From NCBI GenBank assembly GCA_002841315.1, contig PHEW01000006.1:62001-126000 (forward strand): 64,000 nucleotides of DNA, given 5' to 3'. The position numbers and the translations under genes were made by a program. Positions 7,272-15,467 of the stretch are shown piece after piece. Below the pieces are notes generated by a model. That model ran no database searches and was not told the origin of the DNA. It worked only from the letters and a program-made list of their open reading frames with translations. The DNA comes from Actinobacteria bacterium HGW-Actinobacteria-4 (GTDB lineage Bacteria > Actinomycetota > Actinomycetes > Actinomycetales > Demequinaceae). How positions within the stretch are numbered: position 1 is the first letter of the stretch; every line of letters begins with the position of its first letter.

Positions 7272-9844
7272 TCGCAGCTACTCGCGAGTTTGGAGACACG
7301 GCACTGCCCGAGTACGTGGACCGATTGCGCTTCCCCGCGGATCCGTGGAAGCTGAGGGAAACAGCCTTCAACGCCAAGGACATCGGCAAGACTGAGACGC
7401 TGTTTGCCGTAGGCAACGGCTACCTGGGCTTTCGTGGCAACCTTGAAGAAGGTCACGATGCCCACGCCCACGGCACGTTCATCAATGGTTTCCACGAGAC
7501 CTGGCCCATCCGCCACGCTGAAGAGGCTTTTGGGTTTGCCCGCACGGGGCAAACCATGGTCAACGTTCCTGACGCCAAGGTCATCAGGCTCTACGTCGAT
7601 GACGAGCCACTGTTGCTGTCAGTGGCGGACTTGGTTGACTACGACCGCACACTTGACATGCGCGATGGCGTGCTGACGCGCGATCTTTTGTGGCGCACCC
7701 CAGCGGGCAATCGAGTGCGTGTTCGTTCGCGACGGATGGTGTCCTTCACCCATCGGCACGTCGCGGTCATGACGTTCGAGGTGACGCTCCTGGACAAGGC
7801 CGCTCCCGTCGCGATCTCCTCCCAAATGCTCAACCGGCAGGCCGGGCTCGACGAGTACCACGCGAACCCGGAAACCACCGAAACGACCGACCCCCGCAAA
7901 GCGGCGGTGTTTGACACCCGAGTGCTTGAACCCAGGCTGCGTAGGGAGCACGATGGGCGGGTGCTGTTGGGTTATCAATGTGCCGAATCCCGCATGTCGA
8001 TCGCGGCTGCGATGGAACATTGGGTCACCACCGACGCCGACTTTGAGCAACTGACGGAACTCGAAGACGACTACGCGAAGCACGTTTTCAGGGGGCGCCT
8101 CAACCCCGGACAGACGCTTTCCCTCACCAAAGTGGTCACGTATCACACGTCGCACACCGTACCTGCAGCGGAGCTCGCCGATCGTTGCAATCGCACCCTG
8201 GACCGGGTGAAGGAAGAGGGCGCAGACCGGCAGTTCGAAGAACAGCGCGCATGGCTTGACGGCTTCTGGGAGCGTTCAGACGTCGAGGTCGAGGGCGATG
8301 ACGCGCTCCAACAGGCGATCAGGTGGAACCTGTTCCAACTGGCTCAAGCATCGGCTCGAGGAGATGGGCGGGGGATCTCGGCGAAGGGCGTCTCCGCTGC
8401 AGGCTACGGAGGCCACTACTTCTGGGACACCGAGATCTATGTGGTTCCCTTCTTCATCTACACCTCTCCAGTGATCGCCAGGAACGCGTTGCGGTACCGG
8501 TACCGCATCCTGGACTCGGCGCGCCAGCGAGCTGCAGAGCTCGCCCAACGAGGCGCGCTCTATCCATGGCGTACCATCAACGGCGAGGAGGCCTCGGCGT
8601 ACTACGCGGCGGGGACGGCTCAGTACCACATTGATGCCGACATCTCATATGCCATCAACAAGTACGTGCGGGCCACGGGAGACGACGACTTCTTGGCGCG
8701 AGAAGGCATCGACATCCTGGTCGAGACGGCGCGCATGTGGGCAGATCTTGGCTTCTGGCGCACCATGAAGGGACGAGGGCCGTCGTTCCGCATTCATGGC
8801 GTGACTGGACCTGACGAGTACACGACCGTCGTGAACGACAACCTCTACACGAACGTGATGGCGCGGTTCAACCTGCGCTGCGCCGCCGAGTCGGTGCGCA
8901 AACTTGCTGACATGTGGCCCGACCAGCACGCGCGCATGGTGTCGCGTCTGGACCTCAAGCAGGAAGAGGTCGAGGAGTGGGAGCGCGCAGCCGAGGCGAT
9001 GGCGATCCTGTGGGACGATACCCTGGGTATCCACCCTCAGGACGCGCTGTTCAACGAGCGTGAGGTTTGGGATCTTGCCCACACGCCAGCGGAGCAACGC
9101 CCACTCTTGCTGCACTTCCACCCTCTCGTGATCTATCGCTTCCAGGTCCTCAAGCAGGCCGATGTTGTGCTCGCGCTGTTCCTCCAAAGCGAGCACTTCA
9201 CGCTCGAGGAGAAGCGCGCCGACTTCGAATACTACGATCCGATCACGACCGGCGACTCAACGTTGTCGGGCGTGGTGCAGTCGATCATCGCGGCAGAGGT
9301 TGGCTATCACGAGCTCGCCCTCCGGTACTTCTGGGACTCCGTGTTTGTGGACCTCGCGGATTTGCATTCCAACACCAGCGACGGTGTCCACGTGGCGTCT
9401 GCTGGGGGCGTGTGGTCGGCGCTTGTCTTTGGCTTTGGAGGCATGCGTGACCACGGCTCGATGCTCCACTTTGACCCGCGGTTGCCTGATGCGTGGCCGT
9501 CCCTCACCTTCCGCATGACTCAACGCGGTGCGCGCTTGCGGGTGACCGTGCGCCGTGACGCGATCCATTTCGAAGTCGAGGATGGGCACGCACTCACCGT
9601 CGATGTTCGCGGTCAACACGTAACAGTGCCGCGCGGTGAGGAAGTAGTGGTGCCCCTGAAGGATCATGGCCCTCGCATTGCGGGCAGTCCCGATCCGGAA
9701 AAGTACCACGGGACAGAGCGTGCTGACGGCACCATCATCACGGCGTCACTGCCACCCGTCGTTGAGTCAGATGACGCCGTCGATGAGATCGATCCAGAGC
9801 GCTCAGGGGACGCCGAGGACGACATCCCGATGCCTTTCTCGTAG
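7268..9844 (+). CDS. glycoside hydrolase family 65 protein (maltose/trehalose/kojibiose phosphorylase type)
   Basis: The 858-residue protein has the GH65 N-terminal beta-sandwich (NGYLGFRGNLEEG near 55), the (alpha/alpha)6 barrel with HYFWDTEIYVVPFF, and HGVTGPDEYTTVVNDN holding the presumed general acid Glu517. A C-terminal barrel region ends in ADLHSNTSDGVHVASAGGVW. GH65 enzymes phosphorolyse alpha-glucosyl disaccharides to beta-glucose-1-phosphate; the paired beta-phosphoglucomutase fits a phosphorylase, not a hydrolase. The substrate (maltose, trehalose, kojibiose or nigerose) cannot be assigned by eye. An acidic, probably disordered tail of ~40 residues follows the fold. It starts with GTG within the upstream stop. 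Confidence 0.9.
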   Translation: MIAATREFGDTALPEYVDRLRFPADPWKLRETAFNAKDIGKTETLFAVGNGYLGFRGNLEEGHDAHAHGTFINGFHETWPIRHAEEAFGFARTGQTMVNVPDAKVIRLYVDDEPLLLSVADLVDYDRTLDMRDGVLTRDLLWRTPAGNRVRVRSRRMVSFTHRHVAVMTFEVTLLDKAAPVAISSQMLNRQAGLDEYHANPETTETTDPRKAAVFDTRVLEPRLRREHDGRVLLGYQCAESRMSIAAAMEHWVTTDADFEQLTELEDDYAKHVFRGRLNPGQTLSLTKVVTYHTSHTVPAAELADRCNRTLDRVKEEGADRQFEEQRAWLDGFWERSDVEVEGDDALQQAIRWNLFQLAQASARGDGRGISAKGVSAAGYGGHYFWDTEIYVVPFFIYTSPVIARNALRYRYRILDSARQRAAELAQRGALYPWRTINGEEASAYYAAGTAQYHIDADISYAINKYVRATGDDDFLAREGIDILVETARMWADLGFWRTMKGRGPSFRIHGVTGPDEYTTVVNDNLYTNVMARFNLRCAAESVRKLADMWPDQHARMVSRLDLKQEEVEEWERAAEAMAILWDDTLGIHPQDALFNEREVWDLAHTPAEQRPLLLHFHPLVIYRFQVLKQADVVLALFLQSEHFTLEEKRADFEYYDPITTGDSTLSGVVQSIIAAEVGYHELALRYFWDSVFVDLADLHSNTSDGVHVASAGGVWSALVFGFGGMRDHGSMLHFDPRLPDAWPSLTFRMTQRGARLRVTVRRDAIHFEVEDGHALTVDVRGQHVTVPRGEEVVVPLKDHGPRIAGSPDPEKYHGTERADGTIITASLPPVVESDDAVDEIDPERSGDAEDDIPMPFS

Positions 9845-9873
9845 GGCGTCTCCAACCGCGCGCTAGAGACGCC
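9845..9873. terminator. inverted repeat between convergent GH65 and lexA genes
   Basis: A perfect 8-bp inverted repeat, GGCGTCTC (9845-9852) and GAGACGCC (9866-9873), begins right after the GH65 stop and runs into the last codons of lexA. It sits where a bidirectional terminator is expected, but there is no T-run, so factor-independent termination is uncertain. Confidence 0.45.
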
Positions 9874-10591
9874 GCATCACGGAGACAACTTTGCCCATGA
9901 TCTGGGCGCGGGTGCCGTCAATTGGCGTGTACGCGGGGTTGTGGGGCATGAGCCACACCTGACCGTCCTTGCGGCGGAAGGTCTTCACGGTGGCCTCGTC
10001 GTCTAGCAGCGCAGCCACAATGTCGCCGTTGTCGCACGCATTCTGGCGGCGCACCACCACCCAGTCGCCGTCGCAGATCGCGGCGTCGACCATCGAGTCG
10101 CCTGTGACCTTGAGCATGAACAGGTCGCCATCGCCCGTGAGCTGCTTGGGCAGTGCGAAGACGTCGTCGACCATTTGGTCGGCAAGCACCGGGCCACCGG
10201 CGGCGATCCTGCCCACCAGGGGAACCATCGAGACGCTCTCGGTAAGGTCGTGCGAGCCCATGAACTGGCCGGCTAGAGACGATGCCGTGGTGGGGCCATC
10301 GATATCACTTGCCTCGCCGGGAAGTACTACTTCCATCGCTCGCGGCCGGTGAGGGTCACGGCGCAGGTGGCCCTTCTCTTCAAGCGCGCTCAGTTGATGC
10401 TTCACCGATGAGCTCGAGGTGAGCCCCACGGCCTCGCCGATCTCGCGCATCGAGGGGGGATAGCCGCGATCCGTGACGCACGAGCGGATGTAGGTGAGAA
10501 TTTGCACCTGTCGAGCCGTGAGGGCATCGCCTTGGTTGACGTCGGGAAACTCGTGAATCGTGGCGTCGGGGCCGCCGGTCGCGTTGTCCAT
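9863..10591 (-). CDS. lexA: LexA repressor
   Basis: LexA represses the SOS regulon and self-cleaves when RecA filaments form. The 242-residue protein has the winged HTH ([16 protein letters not shown] at 25-39, [15 protein letters not shown] at 43-57), a linker, and the S24 peptidase domain with cleavage site Ala131-Gly132 (RIAAGGPV), nucleophile Ser166 (TGDSMVDA) and Lys203 (TVKTF). ATG 10591 is preceded by AGGAAGG; a TTG six codons upstream is less likely. The gene is divergent from a LysM gene, and the shared 188-bp intergenic region holds three SOS boxes. Confidence 0.97.
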   Translation of the reverse strand: MDNATGGPDATIHEFPDVNQGDALTARQVQILTYIRSCVTDRGYPPSMREIGEAVGLTSSSSVKHQLSALEEKGHLRRDPHRPRAMEVVLPGEASDIDGPTTASSLAGQFMGSHDLTESVSMVPLVGRIAAGGPVLADQMVDDVFALPKQLTGDGDLFMLKVTGDSMVDAAICDGDWVVVRRQNACDNGDIVAALLDDEATVKTFRRKDGQVWLMPHNPAYTPIDGTRAQIMGKVVSVMRRL

Positions 10592-10684
10592 GGTGCGCCT
10601 TCCTCGCAAACGGCTAGGTCGCCGCCAATGTCAGACCTCGGTGATGGTCTTAGTTCATGACGGTAGGGCACCTGGGGCAGAAAA

Positions 10685-10700
10685 TCAAACACCTGTTCGA
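10685..10700. promoter_or_regulatory. SOS box 1 (LexA site)
   Basis: TCAAACACCTGTTCGA matches the actinobacterial/Bacillus LexA consensus TCGAAC-N4-GTTCGA with one mismatch. It lies upstream of the LysM promoter and ~95 bases upstream of the lexA start, so it could autoregulate lexA. Confidence 0.75.
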
Positions 10701-10707
10701 GCGTGTC

Positions 10708-10736
10708 TTGCTTTCGACTCGCAACAGTGCTAGAAA
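10708..10736 (+). promoter_or_regulatory. promoter of the LysM division-inhibitor gene
   Basis: TTGCTT (10708-10713) and TAGAAA (10731-10736) are separated by 17 bases. The -10 abuts the tandem SOS boxes, so bound LexA would cover the start site. Expression is therefore expected only after DNA damage (inference). Confidence 0.65.
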
Positions 10737-10767
10737 TAGAACAGGTGTTCGACGAACAGGTGTTCGA
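10737..10767. promoter_or_regulatory. tandem SOS boxes 2 and 3 (LexA sites)
   Basis: Two Cheo-type boxes lie in direct tandem with a 15-bp period: GAACAGGTGTTC at 10739-10750 and again at 10754-10765, each a perfect GAAC-N4-GTTC. They fill the space between the -10 and the ribosome-binding site AAAGGAGGG (10767-10775) of the LysM gene. Two adjoining operators suggest tight, possibly cooperative repression. Confidence 0.85.
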
Positions 10768-10779
10768 AAGGAGGGTCCC

Positions 10780-11082
10780 ATGAGGATTCACAAGGTCAAT
10801 ACTCCCGCTGCTCGCGCCAAGCGCATCGGTTGGGTGGTCGCGACGCTTGTGGTCGCCGTCGTCATAGGCCCGCAGGCCTTTGCCGATGCCCCCTCCGAAC
10901 CAGTATTGTCGGACACCTACGTCGTGGCGTCAGGCGAGACCCTGTGGTCAATCGCTCAGGCCGTGGGAGCGCCCGGAAGCGACATCTACGAGACCATATA
11001 CGCGATCAAGGACCTCAACGGCATGAGCGGTTCGAGCCTGCAGGCGGGCCAGCAGATCTTGGTGCCGGTGCAGGCGCCCTAG
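10780..11082 (+). CDS. SOS-induced LysM-domain cell-division inhibitor (YneA/ChiZ/DivS-type)
   Basis: The 100-residue membrane protein has a basic N-terminus, one TM segment (about 17-35), then a single extracytoplasmic LysM domain ([17 protein letters not shown] through AGQQILVPV, 45-97). Proteins of this build encoded divergently from lexA (YneA of Bacillus, Rv2719c/ChiZ of Mycobacterium, DivS of Corynebacterium) block septation during SOS. Order lexA - LysM gene - nrdR is the same as in Mycobacterium. ATG 10780 follows AAAGGAGGG. The role is inferred from architecture, synteny and SOS boxes; no catalytic hydrolase domain is present. Confidence 0.85.
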   Translation: MRIHKVNTPAARAKRIGWVVATLVVAVVIGPQAFADAPSEPVLSDTYVVASGETLWSIAQAVGAPGSDIYETIYAIKDLNGMSGSSLQAGQQILVPVQAP

Positions 11083-11171
11083 CCCGGCATTCGTGCGCGT
11101 CGCTAAGGTCTCACGTGATGACAGTCGTGGCACCTGCGCACGGAGGTCCGCGTTCGTGGGAGAGTAAGGGC

Positions 11172-11675
11172 ATGTACTGCCCCTTCTGCCGACATGCCGA
11201 TTCTCGTGTTGTTGACTCTCGCACCGCCGACGACGGCTCCGCGATCCGGAGGCGCCGCGAATGCCCCGAGTGTGGGCGGCGCTTCTCGACCATTGAGACC
11301 GCAAGCCTCGCGGTGCTGAAGCGATCTGGGGTTTCGGAGCCTTTCAGTAGGGAGAAGGTGGTCGCTGGCGTCAAGAAGGCCTGCCAGGGCCGTCCTGTGA
11401 GCGACGACGATCTCGCGATGCTGGCGCACAAGGTCGAAGAGACCATCCGGGCAAGCGGTCAGGCGGAGATCAACGCTCTTGACATCGGCCTAGCGATTCT
11501 GCCGCCGCTGCGCGAGCTCGACGAGATTGCGTACCTGCGCTTCGCGAGCGTCTACCAAGGCTTCGATTCCCTTGACGACTTCGAAGCGGCGATCACGCAG
11601 CTTCGCGCCGAGGACAGCGCCGCGGTCAGCGCTTCTTCTTTGGACGAGGCTTCCCGCTCCGACCAGACACCTTAG
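11172..11675 (+). CDS. nrdR: transcriptional repressor NrdR
   Basis: NrdR represses ribonucleotide reductase genes in response to ATP/dATP. The 167-residue protein begins with a zinc ribbon (Cys3, Cys6, Cys31, Cys34: CPFC and CPEC) followed by an ATP-cone domain ([20 protein letters not shown] onward). ATG 11172 places the zinc ribbon at residue 1 as in all homologues. The last 50 bases overlap the 3' end of the opposing RNA helicase gene. No nrd operon is in the window, so the targets lie elsewhere. Confidence 0.96.
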   Translation: MYCPFCRHADSRVVDSRTADDGSAIRRRRECPECGRRFSTIETASLAVLKRSGVSEPFSREKVVAGVKKACQGRPVSDDDLAMLAHKVEETIRASGQAEINALDIGLAILPPLRELDEIAYLRFASVYQGFDSLDDFEAAITQLRAEDSAAVSASSLDEASRSDQTP

Positions 11676-13356
11676 GCGGCTTCTTGGCCTTGGGGCCTCC
11701 CGCGGCGGCAGAGCGTGGTTTGTCTCTGTCCCCAGTGCGCGGCTTGTCTGACGCGTCACGCGCACCTTCGGATCGGGTTGGCTTTCTCCACGCGGGCTTG
11801 GCGTCCTCGCGGGACTCGGTAGCGCGGGTTGGCTTCTTCCACGCGGGCTTGGCGTCCTCGCGGGACTCGGTAGCGCGGGTTGGCTTCTTCCACGCGGGCT
11901 TGGTGGAGGCGGACCGGTCTGTGGTGCTCGCTCGCGGCGCTCGAACAGTCGTTTCGCGCTCCACAAGCTGGCGCTCGCGCAACTCGAGTTGGCGTTCGCG
12001 GTCGGCGAGTTCCCGTTCTCTCCGTGCGACGTCTTCACGGACGCGTCCGGCGCCGCGGTCATCGCGGAGGGCGTCTCGGCGAGGTGCGTCGCGGCGTGCG
12101 CCATCTGACGGACCGCGTGACGGGCGGTGAGTGCGCTCGGGGCGCCCTCGACCAGCGCCTGGACGGGTGCTGCGCGGTCCGCGCGGCTCCGGCACTGGGA
12201 TGCCGCTGGGTGCCTGTGCTCCGGTGAGTGAGTCGACGGTCGCGAGTGACGCGGCATCCTCGCCACCAAGCTTGCGGAACAGCGCGTCGACGCCCGCCCG
12301 TTCCAGGAGCGCATCAACCTGTTTGCGCTGGTGAGGAAGCACGAGGGTCACGACCAGCCCGGCTTTGCCTGCCCTCGCGGTACGCCCAGCCCGGTGAGTG
12401 TAGTCCTTGTGATCGGCGGGCGGATCCATCTGCAGGACGAGGTCAACGGACTCGACGTGGATGCCGCGTGCGGCGACGTCGGTGGCCACGAGTACCGGAA
12501 TAGTGCCCGCGCGGAAGCCGGTGATGGCTGCGTTGCGCTCGTTCTGTGTCTTGTCGCCATGCAATGCGACAGCACCCACGCCCGCTTGTCGCATCTGCTC
12601 GGCAATCCGATCGCACCCCAACTTGGTGCGCACAAAGACGATGGTGCGTCCTTCGCGGGCGGCAATGCGCGTCGCGATCTGGTACTTGGCGTTGGGAGGG
12701 GTGTTGAACACCAGGTGAGTCATGGTGGACGGACCCTCATCTACGCCGCCAGTGACGTCATGAAGGACGGGATCGTTCATATACAGGCGAGTGATGCGGT
12801 CAACTTCGCCGTCGAGGGTTGCGGAGAACAGCAGCCGCTGCCCGCCAGCGGGGACCTGCCCCATGATCTCCGTGATTTCGGGCATGAAGCCCATATCAGC
12901 CATGTGGTCGGCCTCGTCCAGCACCACAAGTGAGCACTCTGACAGGTCAGCGTGGCCGCGACGCATGAGGTCGGCGAGCCGGCCGGGGGTTGCCACCACA
13001 AGGTGGACTCCGCGCTCGAGTGATGCGATCTGTTTGGACATTGACAGCCCGCCCGCGATGAGCCGGAGCGTGACATGCAGCGCGTGAGCGTAAGGCTCAA
13101 GGGCGTCATTGACCTGCATGGCGAGTTCGCGGGTGGGAACCAGCACGATGGCCCGCGGCTTGTGAGGCGCTGGGCGTCCGGTCTGCGAGAGCCGGGCCAG
13201 CGCTGGCAGGCCAAAGGCGAGCGTCTTGCCTGAGCCCGTGCGTGCCTTACCGAGGACGTCGCGCCCAGCGAGCGCGTTCTCGATGGTTGCGGCCTGGATG
13301 GGGAAGGCGCGTTCGATGCCGCCTCGTTCGAGCGCGGCCACGAGTTCGTCTGGCAA
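11626..13356 (-). CDS. DEAD-box ATP-dependent RNA helicase with basic repetitive tail
   Basis: The protein is a two-domain RNA helicase: Q-motif region [11 protein letters not shown], Walker [13 protein letters not shown] box [16 protein letters not shown] motif LFSATL and motif [13 protein letters not shown] ~190-residue basic tail follows, with a [19 protein letters not shown] segment and three copies of a 17-residue repeat. It resembles RhlE/DeaD-type helicases that remodel rRNA or mRNA. TTG 13356 is the first canonical start codon, but the conserved aromatic and LGLP part of the Q motif ([10 protein letters not shown]) is encoded just upstream. The frame is open back to an ATA at 13404 that overlaps the serA stop, so the true protein probably starts there, ~16 residues earlier. 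Confidence 0.88.
   Translation of the reverse strand: MPDELVAALERGGIERAFPIQAATIENALAGRDVLGKARTGSGKTLAFGLPALARLSQTGRPAPHKPRAIVLVPTRELAMQVNDALEPYAHALHVTLRLIAGGLSMSKQIASLERGVHLVVATPGRLADLMRRGHADLSECSLVVLDEADHMADMGFMPEITEIMGQVPAGGQRLLFSATLDGEVDRITRLYMNDPVLHDVTGGVDEGPSTMTHLVFNTPPNAKYQIATRIAAREGRTIVFVRTKLGCDRIAEQMRQAGVGAVALHGDKTQNERNAAITGFRAGTIPVLVATDVAARGIHVESVDLVLQMDPPADHKDYTHRAGRTARAGKAGLVVTLVLPHQRKQVDALLERAGVDALFRKLGGEDAASLATVDSLTGAQAPSGIPVPEPRGPRSTRPGAGRGRPERTHRPSRGPSDGARRDAPRRDALRDDRGAGRVREDVARRERELADRERQLELRERQLVERETTVRAPRASTTDRSASTKPAWKKPTRATESREDAKPAWKKPTRATESREDAKPAWRKPTRSEGARDASDKPRTGDRDKPRSAAAGGPKAKKPPKVSGRSGKPRPKKKR
11776..11904 (-). repeat. 51-bp tandem repeat (2.5 copies) in the RNA helicase tail
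   Basis: Units at 11776-11826 and 11827-11877 differ at one or two bases and a partial third unit runs 11878-11904. On the coding strand they encode [17 protein letters not shown] and variants (PAWKKPTR / PAWRKPTR). The near-identity at DNA level suggests recent slippage-type expansion and possible length variation between strains. Confidence 0.85.
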
Positions 13357-13400
13357 GCCCAGTTCCGAGAACGCGATGGCCTCGCCGTGGTGGTGAGCAG

Positions 13401-14633
13401 TTATGAGAGCACCCGCAAGCGCACAGTGCCTGGCATCTGCGATAGCGCCTCGACCGCATCAGCGGTAATGCCCGCTGAGATGTCGGTGACTACGTAGCCC
13501 AGCTCGCCGCGAGTCGACAGCAACTGGGCGTCGATATTCACCTGGTGCTCAGCAAACTCGCGGTTGACCGCGGCAAGCACCCCAGGGATGTTTTCGTGGA
13601 GGTGCGCAATGCGGTGCGAGCCAGTGGGCTGTTCGAGCGACAGGTTGGGTAGGTTGACGCTCAGCGAGGTGGAGCCGTGCTGGACGTAGTCGCGCAACCG
13701 GGTGGCCACGAAGATGCCGATGTCGCGCTGAGCTTCTTCGGTTGAGCCGGCAATGTGCGGGGTCAGGATCACGTTGGGCAGGCCACGTAGTGGGGAGTCG
13801 AAGGCGTCGCCGCGCTTCTTGGGCTCCTCAGGGAAGACGTCCACCGCTGCGCCCGCCAGCTTGCCGCTTTCGAGCGAGGCCTTGAGTGCGTCCACATCAA
13901 CCACAAAACCGCGGGACAAGTTGATGAACAGTGAGCCGTCTTTCATCAGATCGAACTGGTGCTGCCCAAAGATCCCGGAGTTGCCGGTACGCCCATCAAC
14001 GTGGAGCGTGACGATGTCGGACGCCTGGAGCAGTGACTCGAGGCTCGGCATCCGGGTGGCGTTGCCGAGCGCCAACTTCTCCGCACTGTCGTAGAAGATG
14101 ACGTTCATGCCGAGCGCTTCGGCCACCACCGACAACTGCGAGCCAATGTTGCCGTAGCCCACAATCCCGAGCGTGCGGCTGCGGATCTCGTGGGCTCCGT
14201 CGGCGTGCTTGTCCCATATCCCAGCATGCATGAGCCGGTTGTGGTCGGGCAGACGTCGCGTGAGGCCGATGATCTCGGCGATCGCGAGTTCCACCACGGA
14301 ACGCGTGTTCGAGAACGGGGCATTGAACACGGCGATTCCCTGACGAGCGGCGGTGGCCAGGTCGATCTGGTTGGTGCCGATCGAGAACGCGCCCGCCGCG
14401 ATGAGCGACGGGGAAGCCTCGATGACTCGCTGCGTGAGTTGGGTCTTGGACCTGATGCCCAGCAGCTCAACACCGTCGAGGGCGGCGATCAGTTCGTCTT
14501 CATCCAACGCACCGTCGTGGTTGGTGACAGAGACGCCGAATGCCTCGAGAATGGCGGTGGCCTGGGGGTGAAGGTTTTCTAGGAAGAGTGCGCGCACAGG
14601 GGCAATGGTCTCGCACTTTGGTGTGGTTTCCAA
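13401..14633 (-). CDS. serA: D-3-phosphoglycerate dehydrogenase (E. coli type, with ACT domain)
   Basis: SerA makes 3-phosphohydroxypyruvate, the first step of serine synthesis. The 410-residue protein has the NAD-binding GIVGYGNIGSQ motif, catalytic-domain blocks AAGAFSIGTNQIDL and TPHIAGSTEEAQ, and a short C-terminal ACT domain (HENIPGVLAAVNREF) for serine feedback. Its length equals E. coli SerA and lacks the intervening domain of the ~530-residue mycobacterial type. The start is TTG 14633 with GGAG five bases upstream; GTG 14597 (VRALFLENLHP) is the alternative. Its TAA stop overlaps the probable ATA start of the RNA helicase (ATAA). Confidence 0.93.
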   Translation of the reverse strand: METTPKCETIAPVRALFLENLHPQATAILEAFGVSVTNHDGALDEDELIAALDGVELLGIRSKTQLTQRVIEASPSLIAAGAFSIGTNQIDLATAARQGIAVFNAPFSNTRSVVELAIAEIIGLTRRLPDHNRLMHAGIWDKHADGAHEIRSRTLGIVGYGNIGSQLSVVAEALGMNVIFYDSAEKLALGNATRMPSLESLLQASDIVTLHVDGRTGNSGIFGQHQFDLMKDGSLFINLSRGFVVDVDALKASLESGKLAGAAVDVFPEEPKKRGDAFDSPLRGLPNVILTPHIAGSTEEAQRDIGIFVATRLRDYVQHGSTSLSVNLPNLSLEQPTGSHRIAHLHENIPGVLAAVNREFAEHQVNIDAQLLSTRGELGYVVTDISAGITADAVEALSQMPGTVRLRVLS

Positions 14634-14663
14634 CTTGGCTCCGATGCGTGGCAGGCTTGCCCC

Positions 14664-15467
14664 ATGACTGCGTCAGTCCGTAACCTCGCAATCGCCCTGG
14701 TCGGGGTGCTTCTGCTGGGTGTCGTGATGATCGTCACTGGCTTCTCCGCGTCTGACTTCGCCAACCTTGGCAAGCCGCGCAACGCGATCGTTGACGGTGG
14801 CGTGCTGGTCACAATTCCACTACCGGAAGGCCCCGCTATTCGGCGTGCGGGTGCCGTGCCCGTGCTGACGACCGGAGAGTACGAGTTCTTCTACACCACG
14901 CCCGATGGCGAGCCGATTCGTTACGACCCGTGCCGTACGCTGCGATGGGTATTGGCACCAGCGGGGATGCCCGAAGGTGCAGAGCCGTTTGTCCACGACG
15001 CCTTCGCAGACGTCCAGAGTCGAACCGGACTGGTGTTTGAGTACGAGGGCTACACCGACGAGGTGGTGAGCTCCGACCGCCTCCTTTTCCAAGATCGGTA
15101 CGGAGAGCGGTTCGCCCCCATCGTGGTGGGGTGGTCCACGCCTGCCGATTCGCCCGAACTGACCGCAGGCATCGCGGGGCTTGGAGGGTCGAGCAGCGTT
15201 CGCGGCGCCTACGGCGACCAGCGGTACCTGGTGTCCGGATTGGTCTTGATGAACATCGACTCAGTGGAGCGGCTGATGGGAACCACTCACACCAAAGGGT
15301 TGATCAAAGCGATCATCAAGCACGAGATCGGGCATGTGGTGGGCCTAGGGCACGTCGAAGACACGGGGGAACTCATGCATCACGACAACCTGTCGCTCAA
15401 GGACTGGGGTCCTGGCGATCTGGCCGGACTCGCGATAGTGGGGAACGGTCCCTGTCAGGGTTCGTAG
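14664..15467 (+). CDS. putative membrane-anchored metzincin-like zinc metalloprotease
   Basis: The 267-residue protein has an N-terminal TM or signal-anchor (about 5-27) and an extracytoplasmic domain ending in HEIGHVVGLGH (220-230), the HExxHxxGxxH zinc motif of metzincins. A Met-containing stretch, ELMHHDNLSLKDWGPGD, follows where a Met-turn would be. Two cysteines (DPCRTLRW and GPCQGS) could form a disulfide. Similar predicted matrixin-like proteins occur in Micrococcales, but no substrate is known. It is divergent from serA with only 30 bases between, and its 3' end overlaps the HelD-like gene by 13 bases. Confidence 0.7.
   Translation: MTASVRNLAIALVGVLLLGVVMIVTGFSASDFANLGKPRNAIVDGGVLVTIPLPEGPAIRRAGAVPVLTTGEYEFFYTTPDGEPIRYDPCRTLRWVLAPAGMPEGAEPFVHDAFADVQSRTGLVFEYEGYTDEVVSSDRLLFQDRYGERFAPIVVGWSTPADSPELTAGIAGLGGSSSVRGAYGDQRYLVSGLVLMNIDSVERLMGTTHTKGLIKAIIKHEIGHVVGLGHVEDTGELMHHDNLSLKDWGPGDLAGLAIVGNGPCQGS

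Noticed and set aside
10657-10779. Upstream extension of the LysM gene reading frame
   Set aside because: It would translate through the promoter and SOS boxes; ATG 10780 has a strong Shine-Dalgarno and gives a normal membrane-anchor N-terminus.
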